From positions 1,911,001-1,975,000 of the forward strand of contig NZ_CP083761.1 of NCBI RefSeq assembly GCF_023558375.1: a stretch of 64,000 nt of DNA. Direction: 5' to 3'. Made by a program: the position numbers and the translations under genes. Positions 35,283-44,336 of the stretch are shown piece by piece (position 1 is the stretch's first letter; the number at the start of each line of letters is the position of its first letter). This DNA is from Chroococcidiopsis sp. CCMEE 29 (lineage in GTDB: Bacteria; Cyanobacteriota; Cyanobacteriia; Cyanobacteriales; Chroococcidiopsidaceae). The notes under the pieces are model-generated. The model searched no databases, was not told the origin of the DNA, and saw only the letters and a list, made by a program, of their open reading frames with translations.

Positions 35283-37181
35283 ATGTGCGGAATCGTTGGT
35301 TATATAGGCACTCAAGCAGCTACAGGAATTTTGCTAGCCGGGTTGGAGAAGCTAGAGTATAGGGGCTACGATTCCGCTGGAATTGCCACGGTTTTGGAAG
35401 GGAATATTCATTGCGTCCGAGCAAAAGGAAAACTCCACAACCTGCGCGAAAAGCTAGAACAGATAGAAAACCCAGCCCAAGTTGGCATTGGACACACTCG
35501 CTGGGCAACTCATGGTAAGCCAGAGGAGTATAATGCCCATCCCCACATGGATACAGCCAGGCGAGTGGCGGTAGTCCAAAATGGGATTATTGAAAACTAT
35601 CGCGAGTTGCGCGAAGAACTGAAACAGCTAGGACATGAGTTTCGCTCAGACACCGATACTGAAGTTATTCCCCACTTAATCGCCCAGCTTCTGGCAGAAT
35701 ACTCTTCATCCCCCAACCAGCACTCCTCACCTTTTCTAGAGGCGGTACGGCAAGCGGTGAATAAACTAGAGGGAGCATTTGCGATCGCCATTATTTGTGC
35801 CGATTACCCCGATGAATTAATCATCGCGCGACAACAAGCTCCTTTAGCAATTGGTTTGGGTCAGGGGGAATTCTTCTGTGCCTCTGATGCACCAGCACTC
35901 GTTCCCCACACTAGAGCAGTACTGACGCTGGAAAGTGGCGAACTGGCGCGTCTGACACCGCTGGGCGTTGAGGTTTATACTTTTGCGGGCGATCGCCTGA
36001 AAAAGCACCCCCGCACCCTTAATTGGAATCCTGTCTTAGTGGAAAAGCAGGGATTCAAGCACTTTATGCTTAAGGAAATCTATGAGCAACCGGGAGTGGT
36101 GCGGGCTTGCTTAGAAGCTTATCTCAACACTGATTGGAACCCAGCCTCTCCTGGTCAAATGCCGATTCGTCTGGGTTTACCTGCTGAACTGTACGCAGAT
36201 TTAGAACAAATTCAAATTGTCGCTTGTGGCACAAGTTGGCATGCTGGATTGGTAGGGAAATACCTGCTAGAACAACTGGCGGGGATTCCAACGATGGTGC
36301 AATATGCTTCTGAGTTTCGCTATGCACCATCACCTCTAACCCCTAATACGTTGATGATTGGCGTTACTCAATCGGGTGAGACTGCTGATACGCTGGCAGC
36401 TTTGACGATGGAAAAAGAGCGCCGCGACGGTTTATTACCTAAGTTTCAGCCGCGACTGCTAGGGATTACCAATCGCCTGGAAAGTTCTCTAGCTCAGATG
36501 GTACCGCATATTATTGATACTCACGCCGGAATTGAAATTGGAGTGGCGGCAACAAAAACTTTTGTTGCCCAATTGATGGCGTTTTACTGCTTGGCGTTAG
36601 ATATAGCTTATCTTCGTCAGACTATTTCGCCAGATAGGTTGGAGCAGATTATTATTGGGTTGCGTCAGCTACCAGCGGAAATTGAAGTGGTGTTAGAAAT
36701 TCAAGAGCGTTACATCCAACAATTGGTTCACGACTTTGCAGAAACTCAAGATTTCATCTTCTTGGGACGGGGAATTAACTTTCCCATTGCTTTAGAGGGA
36801 GCACTGAAATTAAAGGAAATCAGCTACATTCACGCTGAAGGGTATCCAGCGGGGGAAATGAAACATGGACCGATCGCCCTGTTGGATGCCAAGGTGCCAG
36901 TGGTAGCGATCGCTATGCCTGGTAGTGTTTATGAAAAGGTCCTCTCAAACGCCCAGGAAGCCAAAGCCCGTGATGCTCGTTTAATTGGCATTACCCCAAT
37001 GAATGCTCCAGAGGCAGCTGAGATTTTTGATGACGTGATTCCTGTCCCAAGTGTGGAAGAATTACTCTCTCCCATCCTCAGTGTGATTCCCTTGCAGTTG
37101 TTGGCTTACCATATTGCGGCACGTCGCGGCTTGGATGTTGACCAACCTAGAAATTTGGCGAAATCAGTGACGGTAGAGTAG
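35283..37181 (+). CDS. glmS: Glutamine-fructose-6-phosphate aminotransferase (isomerizing)
   Basis: This enzyme makes glucosamine 6-phosphate for peptidoglycan and lipopolysaccharide. It has 632 residues from ATG 35283, chosen because the class II amidotransferase needs Cys 2 exposed at the N-terminus (MCGIVGYIG). The upstream GTG would add two residues and block it. GHTRWATHGKP and the glutaminase domain fill about 1-220. Two SIS domains follow (CGTSWHAG, GVTQSGETADTLAAL, GRGINFPIALEGALKLKEIS). The C-terminus DQPRNLAKSVTVE is standard. AGAGGAG is the ribosome-binding site. Confidence 0.97.
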   Translation: MCGIVGYIGTQAATGILLAGLEKLEYRGYDSAGIATVLEGNIHCVRAKGKLHNLREKLEQIENPAQVGIGHTRWATHGKPEEYNAHPHMDTARRVAVVQNGIIENYRELREELKQLGHEFRSDTDTEVIPHLIAQLLAEYSSSPNQHSSPFLEAVRQAVNKLEGAFAIAIICADYPDELIIARQQAPLAIGLGQGEFFCASDAPALVPHTRAVLTLESGELARLTPLGVEVYTFAGDRLKKHPRTLNWNPVLVEKQGFKHFMLKEIYEQPGVVRACLEAYLNTDWNPASPGQMPIRLGLPAELYADLEQIQIVACGTSWHAGLVGKYLLEQLAGIPTMVQYASEFRYAPSPLTPNTLMIGVTQSGETADTLAALTMEKERRDGLLPKFQPRLLGITNRLESSLAQMVPHIIDTHAGIEIGVAATKTFVAQLMAFYCLALDIAYLRQTISPDRLEQIIIGLRQLPAEIEVVLEIQERYIQQLVHDFAETQDFIFLGRGINFPIALEGALKLKEISYIHAEGYPAGEMKHGPIALLDAKVPVVAIAMPGSVYEKVLSNAQEAKARDARLIGITPMNAPEAAEIFDDVIPVPSVEELLSPILSVIPLQLLAYHIAARRGLDVDQPRNLAKSVTVE

Positions 37182-37394
37182 GTTTTTATGGTTGTGCTAT
37201 GTTGTGCAACGAGAATAAAGTTGGAAACTAACTGGCAGATACACCTTCTAAATCATTTTGTACCCATTAGTGGGCAGTTTTCCACAGAGGGATTTACCCT
37301 TGTCTGCGCCCACTGAGTTTCTATTATCCCAAGTGCCACTAAAGGGTATGGGAATGAAGCATAAGCCGAATTGATTGTGTCAAGTAAGCATAGC

Positions 37395-37490
37395 TTAGCG
37401 AGTCTTGCTGACGGCAGTTGAGAGAATTTCCGCTGCTCGATCTATTTCTTCATCCGTGGTGAAATGGTTATTCGAGTTTGTAACACACTG
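37395..37490 (-). pseudogene. C-terminal remnant of a cysteine desulfurase (NifS/IscS type)
   Basis: The minus strand reads NNHFTTDEEIDRAAEILSTA then VSKTR and a stop. F-T-T-EEEID-A-EIL is the final helix of NifS/IscS-family cysteine desulfurases (usually LGRFTTEEEID). Nothing else of the enzyme is found upstream, so this is a relic. Confidence 0.6.
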
Positions 37491-37492
37491 TC

Positions 37493-37516
37493 AGACCTTT
37501 GACTTTCCAAAGGTCT
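37493..37516. other. Perfect 9-bp inverted repeat
   Basis: AGACCTTTG, a 6-base loop and CAAAGGTCT. There is no clear T-run on either side, so I hesitate to call it a terminator. Confidence 0.5.
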
Positions 37517-37597
37517 TTCTGTACGGTGCATTTTCATGAATGATTTAGGAGCGCTATATAAAGATTTTAAACAAAAATTTTTAGAGAAATATCCTAA

Positions 37598-38968
37598 TCA
37601 GTAAATCCAATTAGGTGTAAATCCCTGAATAGTTGCCAAAGAAATCAAAGGTATTATTGTTGACTCATAAGCTTTTCTAAGAATTTCCAGCTTCAGTAAT
37701 TCTTCAGCTTGATTCACTTTAAGCTCTGCAATGTAAGAGTCAGTATATTTTAACCATTGGTTCTTAGATAGATGTTGATAGGAAATATTTAATCCTAAAT
37801 GTTGTAATTCAACGAAATTATCAAAATACCGCTTGGAAGGAATATTATTTGATTTAGCAGAGTTGACAGAGGGGCTAGTAGGAATTAAGTTCCATAGTTG
37901 ATCGTGGGCGACAAAAGACCAAGGTAAATAATGATCCAATGAAATTTTTTCTTTATCTAACTTAACTTCTGAGTAAATACACTCAACATCTTGATTATCT
38001 AAAATAATTTTCCAATACTTCGTTTGTTGTGCTAAAGAATCTCTTTGTTGAGGCATAAATAGTTTATTAACAACATTAGGAACAGTAGGATTCCTTTGTT
38101 GCGTATAGTTTAACCATTCCCATGATGCCCAACCCCTAACCACTAAATAGTTTTCAGCGATATATTCTACCCAGTCTTGATGTAAAATAATTCCTTGACA
38201 GTTTTTTAAATCTTCATCATCAAAGCAATAGAGAGGCTTTGTTACTTCAAACTGATGTTTGGCAAGATTGATAACACTTTGATTAACTTTAGCATCTACT
38301 AAACCCTTAGTTTCTTGATTGAAAAATGGACGAATGAGACGAAAGGGAACATATCTACTGATGAAAGTAACAATATCGTTGATATCTTGAGTTTGAATTG
38401 CTTTTCTTAAGAGCTTTTTATCTGGATCTCTAAATTTTAAGATTGGTTCAGTTATCTCTAGAGCAAGAGATTCTAATTTATTTGCAATTTGATCTTGTGT
38501 TCCAAAAGATAGCTTAAAGTAATTGTGGGGATACCAAGCGTTCGCCAGCATCTCTACAACGATTTCTTGAAAACTGATGGGTGATAAAGCATCAAACTGT
38601 CTTCTTCGGATGATGTCTAACAGCGAGAAAAAATAAAGGTATTTGTAAGAGTTGGTAGTATTGTCAAAAATTTGCGATAGCAGCGAAACATTGACCCGAT
38701 CTGACTTAGGTAGCTCTTGAGTTGAAGCTTTGTGCAGAGTTTGTGTCAAATTGCCTAAGTAGGCTTGCAAAAAGTCTTTTGCAGCAGACGGGTTGATCTT
38801 ATATAAGGCTTGGACAATCTCAGTAACGGTTTGAGCAGTAGGATCTGTGCGTTCGTGAAACCAACGGAAGACAATCGGACGTTCAACACCCAACCCTGTA
38901 GCCAATAAGCTTTGGCTGATGTTGTAAAACTCTAATACTTGTCTGAGTGCTTGACCTGCTTTTCCCAT
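37598..38968 (-). CDS. XRE-type HTH protein fused to an HNH nuclease domain
   Basis: A protein of about 456 residues from ATG 38968 (MGKAGQALRQVLEFYNISQS). The ATG at 39013 would add 15 unrelated residues. An XRE-like HTH (about 3-60) is followed by a helical middle domain without recognised family. Near residue 345 the segment LDHYLPWSFVAHDQLWNLIP continues as SVNSAKSN. DH, then N in WNL, and a final N are the HNH/His-Me finger pattern seen in restriction-like nucleases. The gene is visibly more AT-rich than its neighbours, suggesting transfer. It could be a phage-defence effector or a restriction nuclease. No methylase is nearby. Confidence 0.7.
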   Translation of the reverse strand: MGKAGQALRQVLEFYNISQSLLATGLGVERPIVFRWFHERTDPTAQTVTEIVQALYKINPSAAKDFLQAYLGNLTQTLHKASTQELPKSDRVNVSLLSQIFDNTTNSYKYLYFFSLLDIIRRRQFDALSPISFQEIVVEMLANAWYPHNYFKLSFGTQDQIANKLESLALEITEPILKFRDPDKKLLRKAIQTQDINDIVTFISRYVPFRLIRPFFNQETKGLVDAKVNQSVINLAKHQFEVTKPLYCFDDEDLKNCQGIILHQDWVEYIAENYLVVRGWASWEWLNYTQQRNPTVPNVVNKLFMPQQRDSLAQQTKYWKIILDNQDVECIYSEVKLDKEKISLDHYLPWSFVAHDQLWNLIPTSPSVNSAKSNNIPSKRYFDNFVELQHLGLNISYQHLSKNQWLKYTDSYIAELKVNQAEELLKLEILRKAYESTIIPLISLATIQGFTPNWIY

Positions 38969-39081
38969 AATTTTAATTATGGTTCTATTCCAATACCAGC
39001 CTAATTCCTCCATGCATTCAGCAACGCCGTTTTTTCTTTATTTACCTTTGTGTCCTCTGCACCTTTGTGGTTCGTTTTAAA

Positions 39082-40398
39082 CTAAATTCCACCAACAAAG
39101 CGGTGAGGACTCAAAATATTTTTCGGATCAAATTGCTGTTTGATCCGGCGCATTAAATCTATGGCATTGCCGCTGTAGCCCCAAACCTCTAGCTGTTGCT
39201 TGAATGTGACTGGTGCTGCTTGGATCGTCAGGAAACCTCCTTGAGATTGGCAATGTGTTCTCATTTGCAAAACAGTATGAGTTCTTAGATCTGGACTATC
39301 GAACCTCAACAACCCCAAACCACTACCGGCGTGAATCATACCAATTGCCTGCTGGGGAGCAAGCTTATCTAGTTGAGTCAGTGTGGCAATAGCGGTTGAG
39401 GGTAATACTCCTATTTTGCAAGTAACCGCTTGCTTTATTCCGGAATCCCGCATTTGTTCTGGTAATTTATGCCATAAGTCAGCTTCATCCTCGGCTGAGT
39501 AGATGGCACTCTGTAAACCCAACTGGTTCCCAACTTCTAAAAGGCGAGCGGACTGTTCCTTAACACTCTCGCTCAGACTCTGAAAGCAAGTGAGTAATCC
39601 TAGTCCCTTCCCTACTCCTAAGCGAGATACTAGTTGAGTTGATAGTAAATCAGCTTTGGTTGGTGTTAAAGCAGACGATCGCAGGATGGTTGTCGCTTTA
39701 GCGATCGCCTCTGCCTCCCCAGTCAAAACCACAGTTCCAGACGCTTCAGGCAGCGGATAAACCCGAAACGTGACTTGAGCGATTATCCCTAGCGTGCCAT
39801 AGGAACCAGTAAACAACTTCATCAAATCGTAACCGGCAACATTCTTTACCACTCGTCCTCCAGCTTTGGCAATTTGTCCATCTGCTCGGATAAAGGTAAA
39901 TCCCAGCAACTGATCGCGGACACTGCCATAGCGTTGCCGTAAAGAGTTAGTCTCAGCTGTGGCAACAATGCCTCCCATCGTTGCCAACTCTGGCGCAGTT
40001 GGATCGAGAGCGATAAATTGCCCAACTTGCGCTAAAGTTGCTTGCAGGTCTGCAAACTTAGTTCCAGCTTCTACTGTCACAGTCAAATCGCCTACTGCGT
40101 GTTGAACCAGCTGATTCAGGCGTTCTGTACTCACAACCAAGTCAATACCTTTTGCCAGTCCACCCCAGCTGAGTTTGCTACCACTGCCGCAGGGTAAGAC
40201 GTGCCAGTTGTTGCGCTCAGCACAGGCAATAACTTCTGCCAGTTCTGCTTGGGTGCGGGGATAGACAAGGTAACTAGGAAGGCTTTTAGGTGCGATCGCC
40301 TTTTCTATCTGTTCTCTGCGCCTGGCTGCTATATCTTCCCATTCATAGACTCCACCTGAGCTAACAATAGATTCGAGTTGGGAGGCGATCACTTTCAT
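39082..40398 (-). CDS. glcE: Glycolate dehydrogenase FAD-binding subunit GlcE
   Basis: A 438-residue FAD-linked oxidase of the PCMH/VAO fold. LVYPRTQAELAEVIACAERN and VLPCGSGSKLSWGG form the FAD-binding N-terminal part, and GGIVATAETNSLRQRYGSVRDQLLG and KAGGRVVKNVAGYDLMKLF are GlcE signatures. The C-terminal end QFDPKNILSPHRFVGGI matches. It acts in photorespiratory glycolate oxidation with GlcD, encoded 126 bases upstream on the same strand. A GlcF iron-sulfur gene is not in the window. Confidence 0.92.
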   Translation of the reverse strand: MKVIASQLESIVSSGGVYEWEDIAARRREQIEKAIAPKSLPSYLVYPRTQAELAEVIACAERNNWHVLPCGSGSKLSWGGLAKGIDLVVSTERLNQLVQHAVGDLTVTVEAGTKFADLQATLAQVGQFIALDPTAPELATMGGIVATAETNSLRQRYGSVRDQLLGFTFIRADGQIAKAGGRVVKNVAGYDLMKLFTGSYGTLGIIAQVTFRVYPLPEASGTVVLTGEAEAIAKATTILRSSALTPTKADLLSTQLVSRLGVGKGLGLLTCFQSLSESVKEQSARLLEVGNQLGLQSAIYSAEDEADLWHKLPEQMRDSGIKQAVTCKIGVLPSTAIATLTQLDKLAPQQAIGMIHAGSGLGLLRFDSPDLRTHTVLQMRTHCQSQGGFLTIQAAPVTFKQQLEVWGYSGNAIDLMRRIKQQFDPKNILSPHRFVGGI

Positions 40399-40524
40399 CA
40401 GAGTATTGACTGATTCTTAAGTTTTATGTCCTGGGCTAGCCGGGTAAGCGTTAACTTTAAAACTTACCAGAGATCCCCTGACCAAATCTTTTCTCGTTCC
40501 CGAGCTTAGTCTGGGAACGAAGCA

Positions 40525-41994
40525 CTAGAAACGCTCCACTAACTCAAACTGCTTGGCAATCTCAGTTCTCGCTGCTTCCCCACACGTGCGGGGCGTAGGA
40601 AAAATTTTTCCAGGATTGGCTAAACCTTTGGAATTAAATGCTTGGCGCACATATTGCATCGTTTCCAAGTCTGCTTGAGTAAACATATTCGGCATATAAC
40701 ACCGCTTATCAGCACCAATGCCATGTTCTCCAGAAATGCTGCCACCGACTTGCACGCAGAGTTTGAGAATGTCTCCTCCTAATTCTTCCACCTGCTCTAG
40801 CGCTCCTGGTACTGAATTATCGTAAAGAATCAGTGGGTGGAGATTGCCATCACCAGCATGGAAAACATTGGCAATGCGGTAACCGTATTTCTGGCTCAGA
40901 TTCTCAATCTCTTGCAGCACATAAGGTAGCTGAGTCCGCGGAATTACACCATCTTGCACGTAATAATCGGGGCTGAGGTGACCCGCTGCTGCGAATGCTG
41001 CCTTACGTCCCTTCCATAATTTCAAGCGGGTTTCTGGGTCGCTAGCAGTGGTGATGCTCCTGGCTCCATTATGTTTGCAAATGGCGGCAATGCGCTGTTT
41101 ATTCGCTGCTACTTCTACTGCCAATCCATCTATTTCTACTAGCAAGATCGCTGTAGCATCTCTGGGATAACAACCTGTTGCTACCACATCTTCCACAGCA
41201 TTGATGCTGAGGTTGTCCATCATTTCCATCCCCGCTGGGATGATTCCACTACTGATGATGTCTGAAACAGCTGCACCTGCTGCCTCAATACTGGAAAAGT
41301 CCGCTAGCAGAACGCAAATTGATTCCGCTGACTTGAGAATCCGCAAAGTAATTTCTGTCGCAATACCGAGTGTGCCCTCAGAACCGACAAATAAGCCAGT
41401 CAGGTCATATCCAGGCATTTCGGGAATTCGTCCACCCACATCTACAATCGAACCATCGGGCAGCACAAGTTTTAATCCTAAGACGTGGTTTGTGGTCGCG
41501 CCATATTTAAGACAATGCACCCCACCCGAGTTTTCCGCAACGTTGCCCCCAATGGAACAAATGATTTGACTGGAGGGGTCTGGAGCGTAGTAAAACCCAG
41601 CACCACTAACGGCTTGTGTTACCCAGTTATTAATTACTCCCGGTTGCACGACAACTTGCTGATTTTCCCAGTCGATGTTGAGAATTTGCCGCATCAAGGC
41701 GGTGACAATTAGAACACAGCCTTCTATTGGCAATGCGCCACCCGATAAACCTGTGCCAGCACCACGGGCAATGAAAGGGATGTTAGCGCGATCGCAGATT
41801 TTCACCACCTCCGCCACTTGTTCTGTGGTTCGCGGTAGCACTACCACAGCTGGGCGTTGACGATAGCTGGTTAAACCATCACATTCATAGGTAATCAATT
41901 CTTCACGGCGTTGAACTACACCGTTTTTACCTACGACTGCTTCAAACTGTTTGATAATCGGTTTCCAGTTGCGTTGTTTATCTTGGATAATCAT
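40525..41994 (-). CDS. glcD: Glycolate dehydrogenase subunit GlcD, FAD-linked
   Basis: A 489-residue FAD-linked oxidase that converts glycolate to glyoxylate in photorespiration. FAD-binding motifs include VVVLPRTTEQVAEVVKICDR, IPFIARGAGTGLSGGALP and GGNVAENSGGVHCLKYGATT. The substrate domain ends with HAGDGNLHPLI (metal-binding His), GGSISGEHGIGADKRCYMP and FNSKGLANPGKIFPT. The start ATGA overlaps the stop of the HEPN gene upstream, so translation may be coupled to that small gene pair. Confidence 0.94.
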   Translation of the reverse strand: MIIQDKQRNWKPIIKQFEAVVGKNGVVQRREELITYECDGLTSYRQRPAVVVLPRTTEQVAEVVKICDRANIPFIARGAGTGLSGGALPIEGCVLIVTALMRQILNIDWENQQVVVQPGVINNWVTQAVSGAGFYYAPDPSSQIICSIGGNVAENSGGVHCLKYGATTNHVLGLKLVLPDGSIVDVGGRIPEMPGYDLTGLFVGSEGTLGIATEITLRILKSAESICVLLADFSSIEAAGAAVSDIISSGIIPAGMEMMDNLSINAVEDVVATGCYPRDATAILLVEIDGLAVEVAANKQRIAAICKHNGARSITTASDPETRLKLWKGRKAAFAAAGHLSPDYYVQDGVIPRTQLPYVLQEIENLSQKYGYRIANVFHAGDGNLHPLILYDNSVPGALEQVEELGGDILKLCVQVGGSISGEHGIGADKRCYMPNMFTQADLETMQYVRQAFNSKGLANPGKIFPTPRTCGEAARTEIAKQFELVERF

Positions 41995-42425
41995 CGGTAT
42001 TTTCTTACGGATAAAAACAGATATTTAAACTTAAATAAAGTGTGATATTTACAGGTTGCTCGATTTGAAATTACTTCCCCTGACAATCCTAAAGCTATTA
42101 TTGTGATGCCAGATAATCCAGGAAATATATCAACATAATCTGCTTGCCTGCGAAATCGTCGCAACCGCTGCAATTTTTCTCCTATCGATTGACGTATTGG
42201 GTCAAGACTAAGCTCAAATCGATTGCTAACATAACTGTGAGCATCACCTGTTGTTGGAATTAACAGCCCTTCTCTATCGCGCAGATGGTTTCGTGCTTTG
42301 ATAAAAGCTGCATAGTACGCCCGACTGATAGCAGCACGTAATTTAGCTTCTTGGTTAGCAGGAGTAGTTGCAGTACCTGCGAGTTCTTTGGCTACATTGA
42401 GATATTCTGACCAATCAAAACTCAT
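41991..42425 (-). CDS. HEPN domain protein, putative toxin
   Basis: A 144-residue protein. AKLRAAISRAYYAAFIKARNHLRD (about residues 26-50, in outline) is the HEPN helix, and GDAHSYV (about 60-66) provides the conserved His region. HEPN proteins are often ribonuclease toxins paired with a small antitoxin. The last 25 residues (CKYHTLFKFKYLFLSVRKYR) are unlike the family and may be a read-through tail after loss of the original stop. Its start overlaps the gene upstream by 11 bases, and its stop overlaps glcD by four. Confidence 0.72.
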   Translation of the reverse strand: MSFDWSEYLNVAKELAGTATTPANQEAKLRAAISRAYYAAFIKARNHLRDREGLLIPTTGDAHSYVSNRFELSLDPIRQSIGEKLQRLRRFRRQADYVDIFPGLSGITIIALGLSGEVISNRATCKYHTLFKFKYLFLSVRKYR

Positions 42426-42777
42426 CAGGATATTCTAAAGTGGTAAAAAACTTACTCCGCACCTCATATGAGTTATGTAGTCCCCAATTCCAGTCGAGCT
42501 GATTGAGTCTAGCAACCGCTTCATTCGGGTCAAGTTTCATCAGAATAGATAGTACCAACTTCACGTAGTCGATGATTTCTGGATCTCGCTCTACTTCAAG
42601 AAATAGCTGGGAATCCGGGAAGTAATGGCGAATCTTCTCTGGTGCTTCCAGCAGCACTGGAACCAGAAACGGATGCCGATCCAGAAACTGCAAGACTTCG
42701 TTTCGTCCTCGGAAGGTGTAAAACTGCTCCAGCGATTCAACCTCAGCTTGAGGGATGCTGATTGCTGTGTCTGTCAT
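42415..42777 (-). CDS. Conserved hypothetical protein, HEPN partner
   Basis: A 120-residue acidic protein. VLQFLDRHPFLVPVLLEAPE then KIRHYFPDSQLFLEVERDPE and a C-terminal FFTTLEYPDEF define a family I recall as common in cyanobacteria beside HEPN genes. The 11-base overlap with the HEPN gene suggests an antitoxin-like role, which is inference only. No DNA-binding or nucleotidyltransferase motif (GSxxxGxxxxxSD) is visible, so it is not the MNT antitoxin type. Confidence 0.62.
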   Translation of the reverse strand: MTDTAISIPQAEVESLEQFYTFRGRNEVLQFLDRHPFLVPVLLEAPEKIRHYFPDSQLFLEVERDPEIIDYVKLVLSILMKLDPNEAVARLNQLDWNWGLHNSYEVRSKFFTTLEYPDEF

Positions 42778-43042
42778 GGCTGAGGAAGGCTCCTATGACG
42801 GCTCTTACCACTATTGTCGCAGAGATTACAGCAAAGTAAAGCAAAGAGCGATCGCTCTTTTTCACTAGTTGTGCCCGATAACGGGACTTTTGCGCCGCGC
42901 ATCTTCCGGTAAGTCGCCTCATGGGGCTAGCTAAAGTTTTCTTTATAGGTGCTATGAAGTTTTCTTATAGCTTTTTAGGGACTCAATTGCCATACAGTGG
43001 GTTTACACAAACTGTGATGGCTCCTATTTGACTAAATCAGTT

Positions 43043-44014
43043 ATGGATGCAAACCTGATCGTTTCGAATATTTTGAATCCACCAATCCTATTTTTTTTTC
43101 TAGGAATGGTGGCGGTTTTTGTCAAAACGGATCTCGAAATTCCAGCTCCCTTCCCGAAACTGTTATCCCTTTACCTGCTATTTTCTATTGGATTTAAGGG
43201 AGGGGTGGAACTAATTAAAAGCGGACTTACCCAAGAAGTGGTCTTGACGCTCTTAGCAGCTGTAATAATGGCATGTTTTGTTCCTATTTATACCTTTTTT
43301 TTGCTCAAACTGAAGCTTGATATCTATGATGCCGCTGCGATCGCGGCAACTTATGGCTCTATTAGTGCCGTAACTTTCATCACGGCAGGAGCATTTCTGA
43401 ATGAATTAGGAATTGATTATGATGGTTATATGGTTGCAGCTCTAGCACTTATGGAGTCTCCAGCTATCATCGTTGGGCTGATTCTTGTCAATCTATTCAC
43501 ACCCAATCAGGGAGAGCGAGATTTTTCCTGGTCAGAAGTGTTACAAGAAGCGTTTCTGAATAGCTCTGTCTTTCTACTAGTTGGTAGCCTCGTGATCGGA
43601 GTCCTAACTGGAGAACGTGGTTGGCAGGTTTTGGAACCCTTTACTCAAGGATTGTTTTATGGCATCCTAACCTTCTTTTTGCTTGACATGGGGTTGGTTG
43701 CTGCCAGAAGGATTAAGGACTTGCAAAAAACTGGCGCTTTTCTGATCTCTTTTGCGATCCTGATCCCAATCGTCAATGCAAGCATTGGACTGCTGATTGC
43801 AAAATTTATCGGAATGCCCCAGGGAGACGCGCTCTTGTTTGCCGTGCTTTGTGCCAGTGCTTCTTACATCGCTGTTCCCGCTGCTATGCGGTTAACGGTT
43901 CCAGAAGCGAATCCCAGCCTGTATGTTTCTACCGCTCTAGCTGTCACGTTTCCCTTCAACATTATTGTAGGAATTCCTTTATATCTGTACGGAATTAATA
44001 TGCTTTGGAGATAA
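43043..44014 (+). CDS. sbtA: Sodium-dependent bicarbonate transporter SbtA
   Basis: A high-affinity Na+/HCO3- symporter of the plasma membrane, part of the carbon-concentrating mechanism. It has 323 residues from ATG 43043, preferred over the TTG at 43028 because MDANLIVSNILNPPILFFFL fits the family. About ten helices form two inverted repeats: LYLLFSIGFKGGVELIKSG and ATYGSISAVTFITAGAFL in the first, with CASASYIAVPAAMRLTVPEA in the second. The cytosolic linker is short. SbtB and an exported carbonic anhydrase follow in the same operon. Confidence 0.95.
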   Translation: MDANLIVSNILNPPILFFFLGMVAVFVKTDLEIPAPFPKLLSLYLLFSIGFKGGVELIKSGLTQEVVLTLLAAVIMACFVPIYTFFLLKLKLDIYDAAAIAATYGSISAVTFITAGAFLNELGIDYDGYMVAALALMESPAIIVGLILVNLFTPNQGERDFSWSEVLQEAFLNSSVFLLVGSLVIGVLTGERGWQVLEPFTQGLFYGILTFFLLDMGLVAARRIKDLQKTGAFLISFAILIPIVNASIGLLIAKFIGMPQGDALLFAVLCASASYIAVPAAMRLTVPEANPSLYVSTALAVTFPFNIIVGIPLYLYGINMLWR

Positions 44015-44018
44015 CATC

Positions 44019-44330
44019 ATGCATGCAGTTAAACGAATAGAAATTATCGCGAATTCATTTGAACTTGGCAAGATTCTAGACGGCTTAAAACAAGCAGGTG
44101 TAACAGGATACATGGTAATCCGAAACGTCGCTGGGCAGGGACTTAGAGGTACTTCTGAAGATTTAGATATGACCATGTTAGATAATGTCTGGGTGATCGC
44201 CTTTTGTGCCCCAGAAAAAATCAAAACTACTATGGAAATCATTCGCCCGATCCTTAACAAGTTTGGAGGTACCTGTTATATTTCCGATGCAATGGAAATT
44301 CGCTCAGTCAGATGCGTTGCATCATTGTAA
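44019..44330 (+). CDS. sbtB: SbtB, PII-like regulator of SbtA
   Basis: A 103-residue trimeric PII-like signalling protein that binds adenyl nucleotides including cAMP and inhibits SbtA. RIEIIANSFELGKILDGLKQ opens it, and GYMVIRNVAGQGLRG is the T-loop base. It ends ISDAMEIRSVRCVASL without the C-terminal CGPxGC redox loop of Synechocystis SbtB. The start lies 4 bases after the sbtA stop, so the two are cotranscribed. Confidence 0.93.
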   Translation: MHAVKRIEIIANSFELGKILDGLKQAGVTGYMVIRNVAGQGLRGTSEDLDMTMLDNVWVIAFCAPEKIKTTMEIIRPILNKFGGTCYISDAMEIRSVRCVASL

Positions 44331-44336
44331 AGAAAC

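Larger units (their letters stand above)
37182..37597. other. Gap between glmS and the HNH gene, with relics
   Basis: About 415 bases without an intact gene. It holds a cysteine desulfurase remnant (about 37395-37490) and a perfect 9-bp inverted repeat (37493-37516). A 22-codon plus-strand frame at 37536 is too short to support. Confidence 0.5.

Noticed and set aside
37536-37604. A 22-codon plus-strand frame
   Set aside because: No ribosome-binding site or conserved pattern, and it overlaps the end of the HNH gene.
42843-42863. AAAGAGCGATCGCTCTTT as a terminator
   Set aside because: It sits upstream of the minus-strand gene at 42777 and 180 bases before sbtA, so it ends no transcript. It is a HIP1 octamer with chance flanking symmetry.
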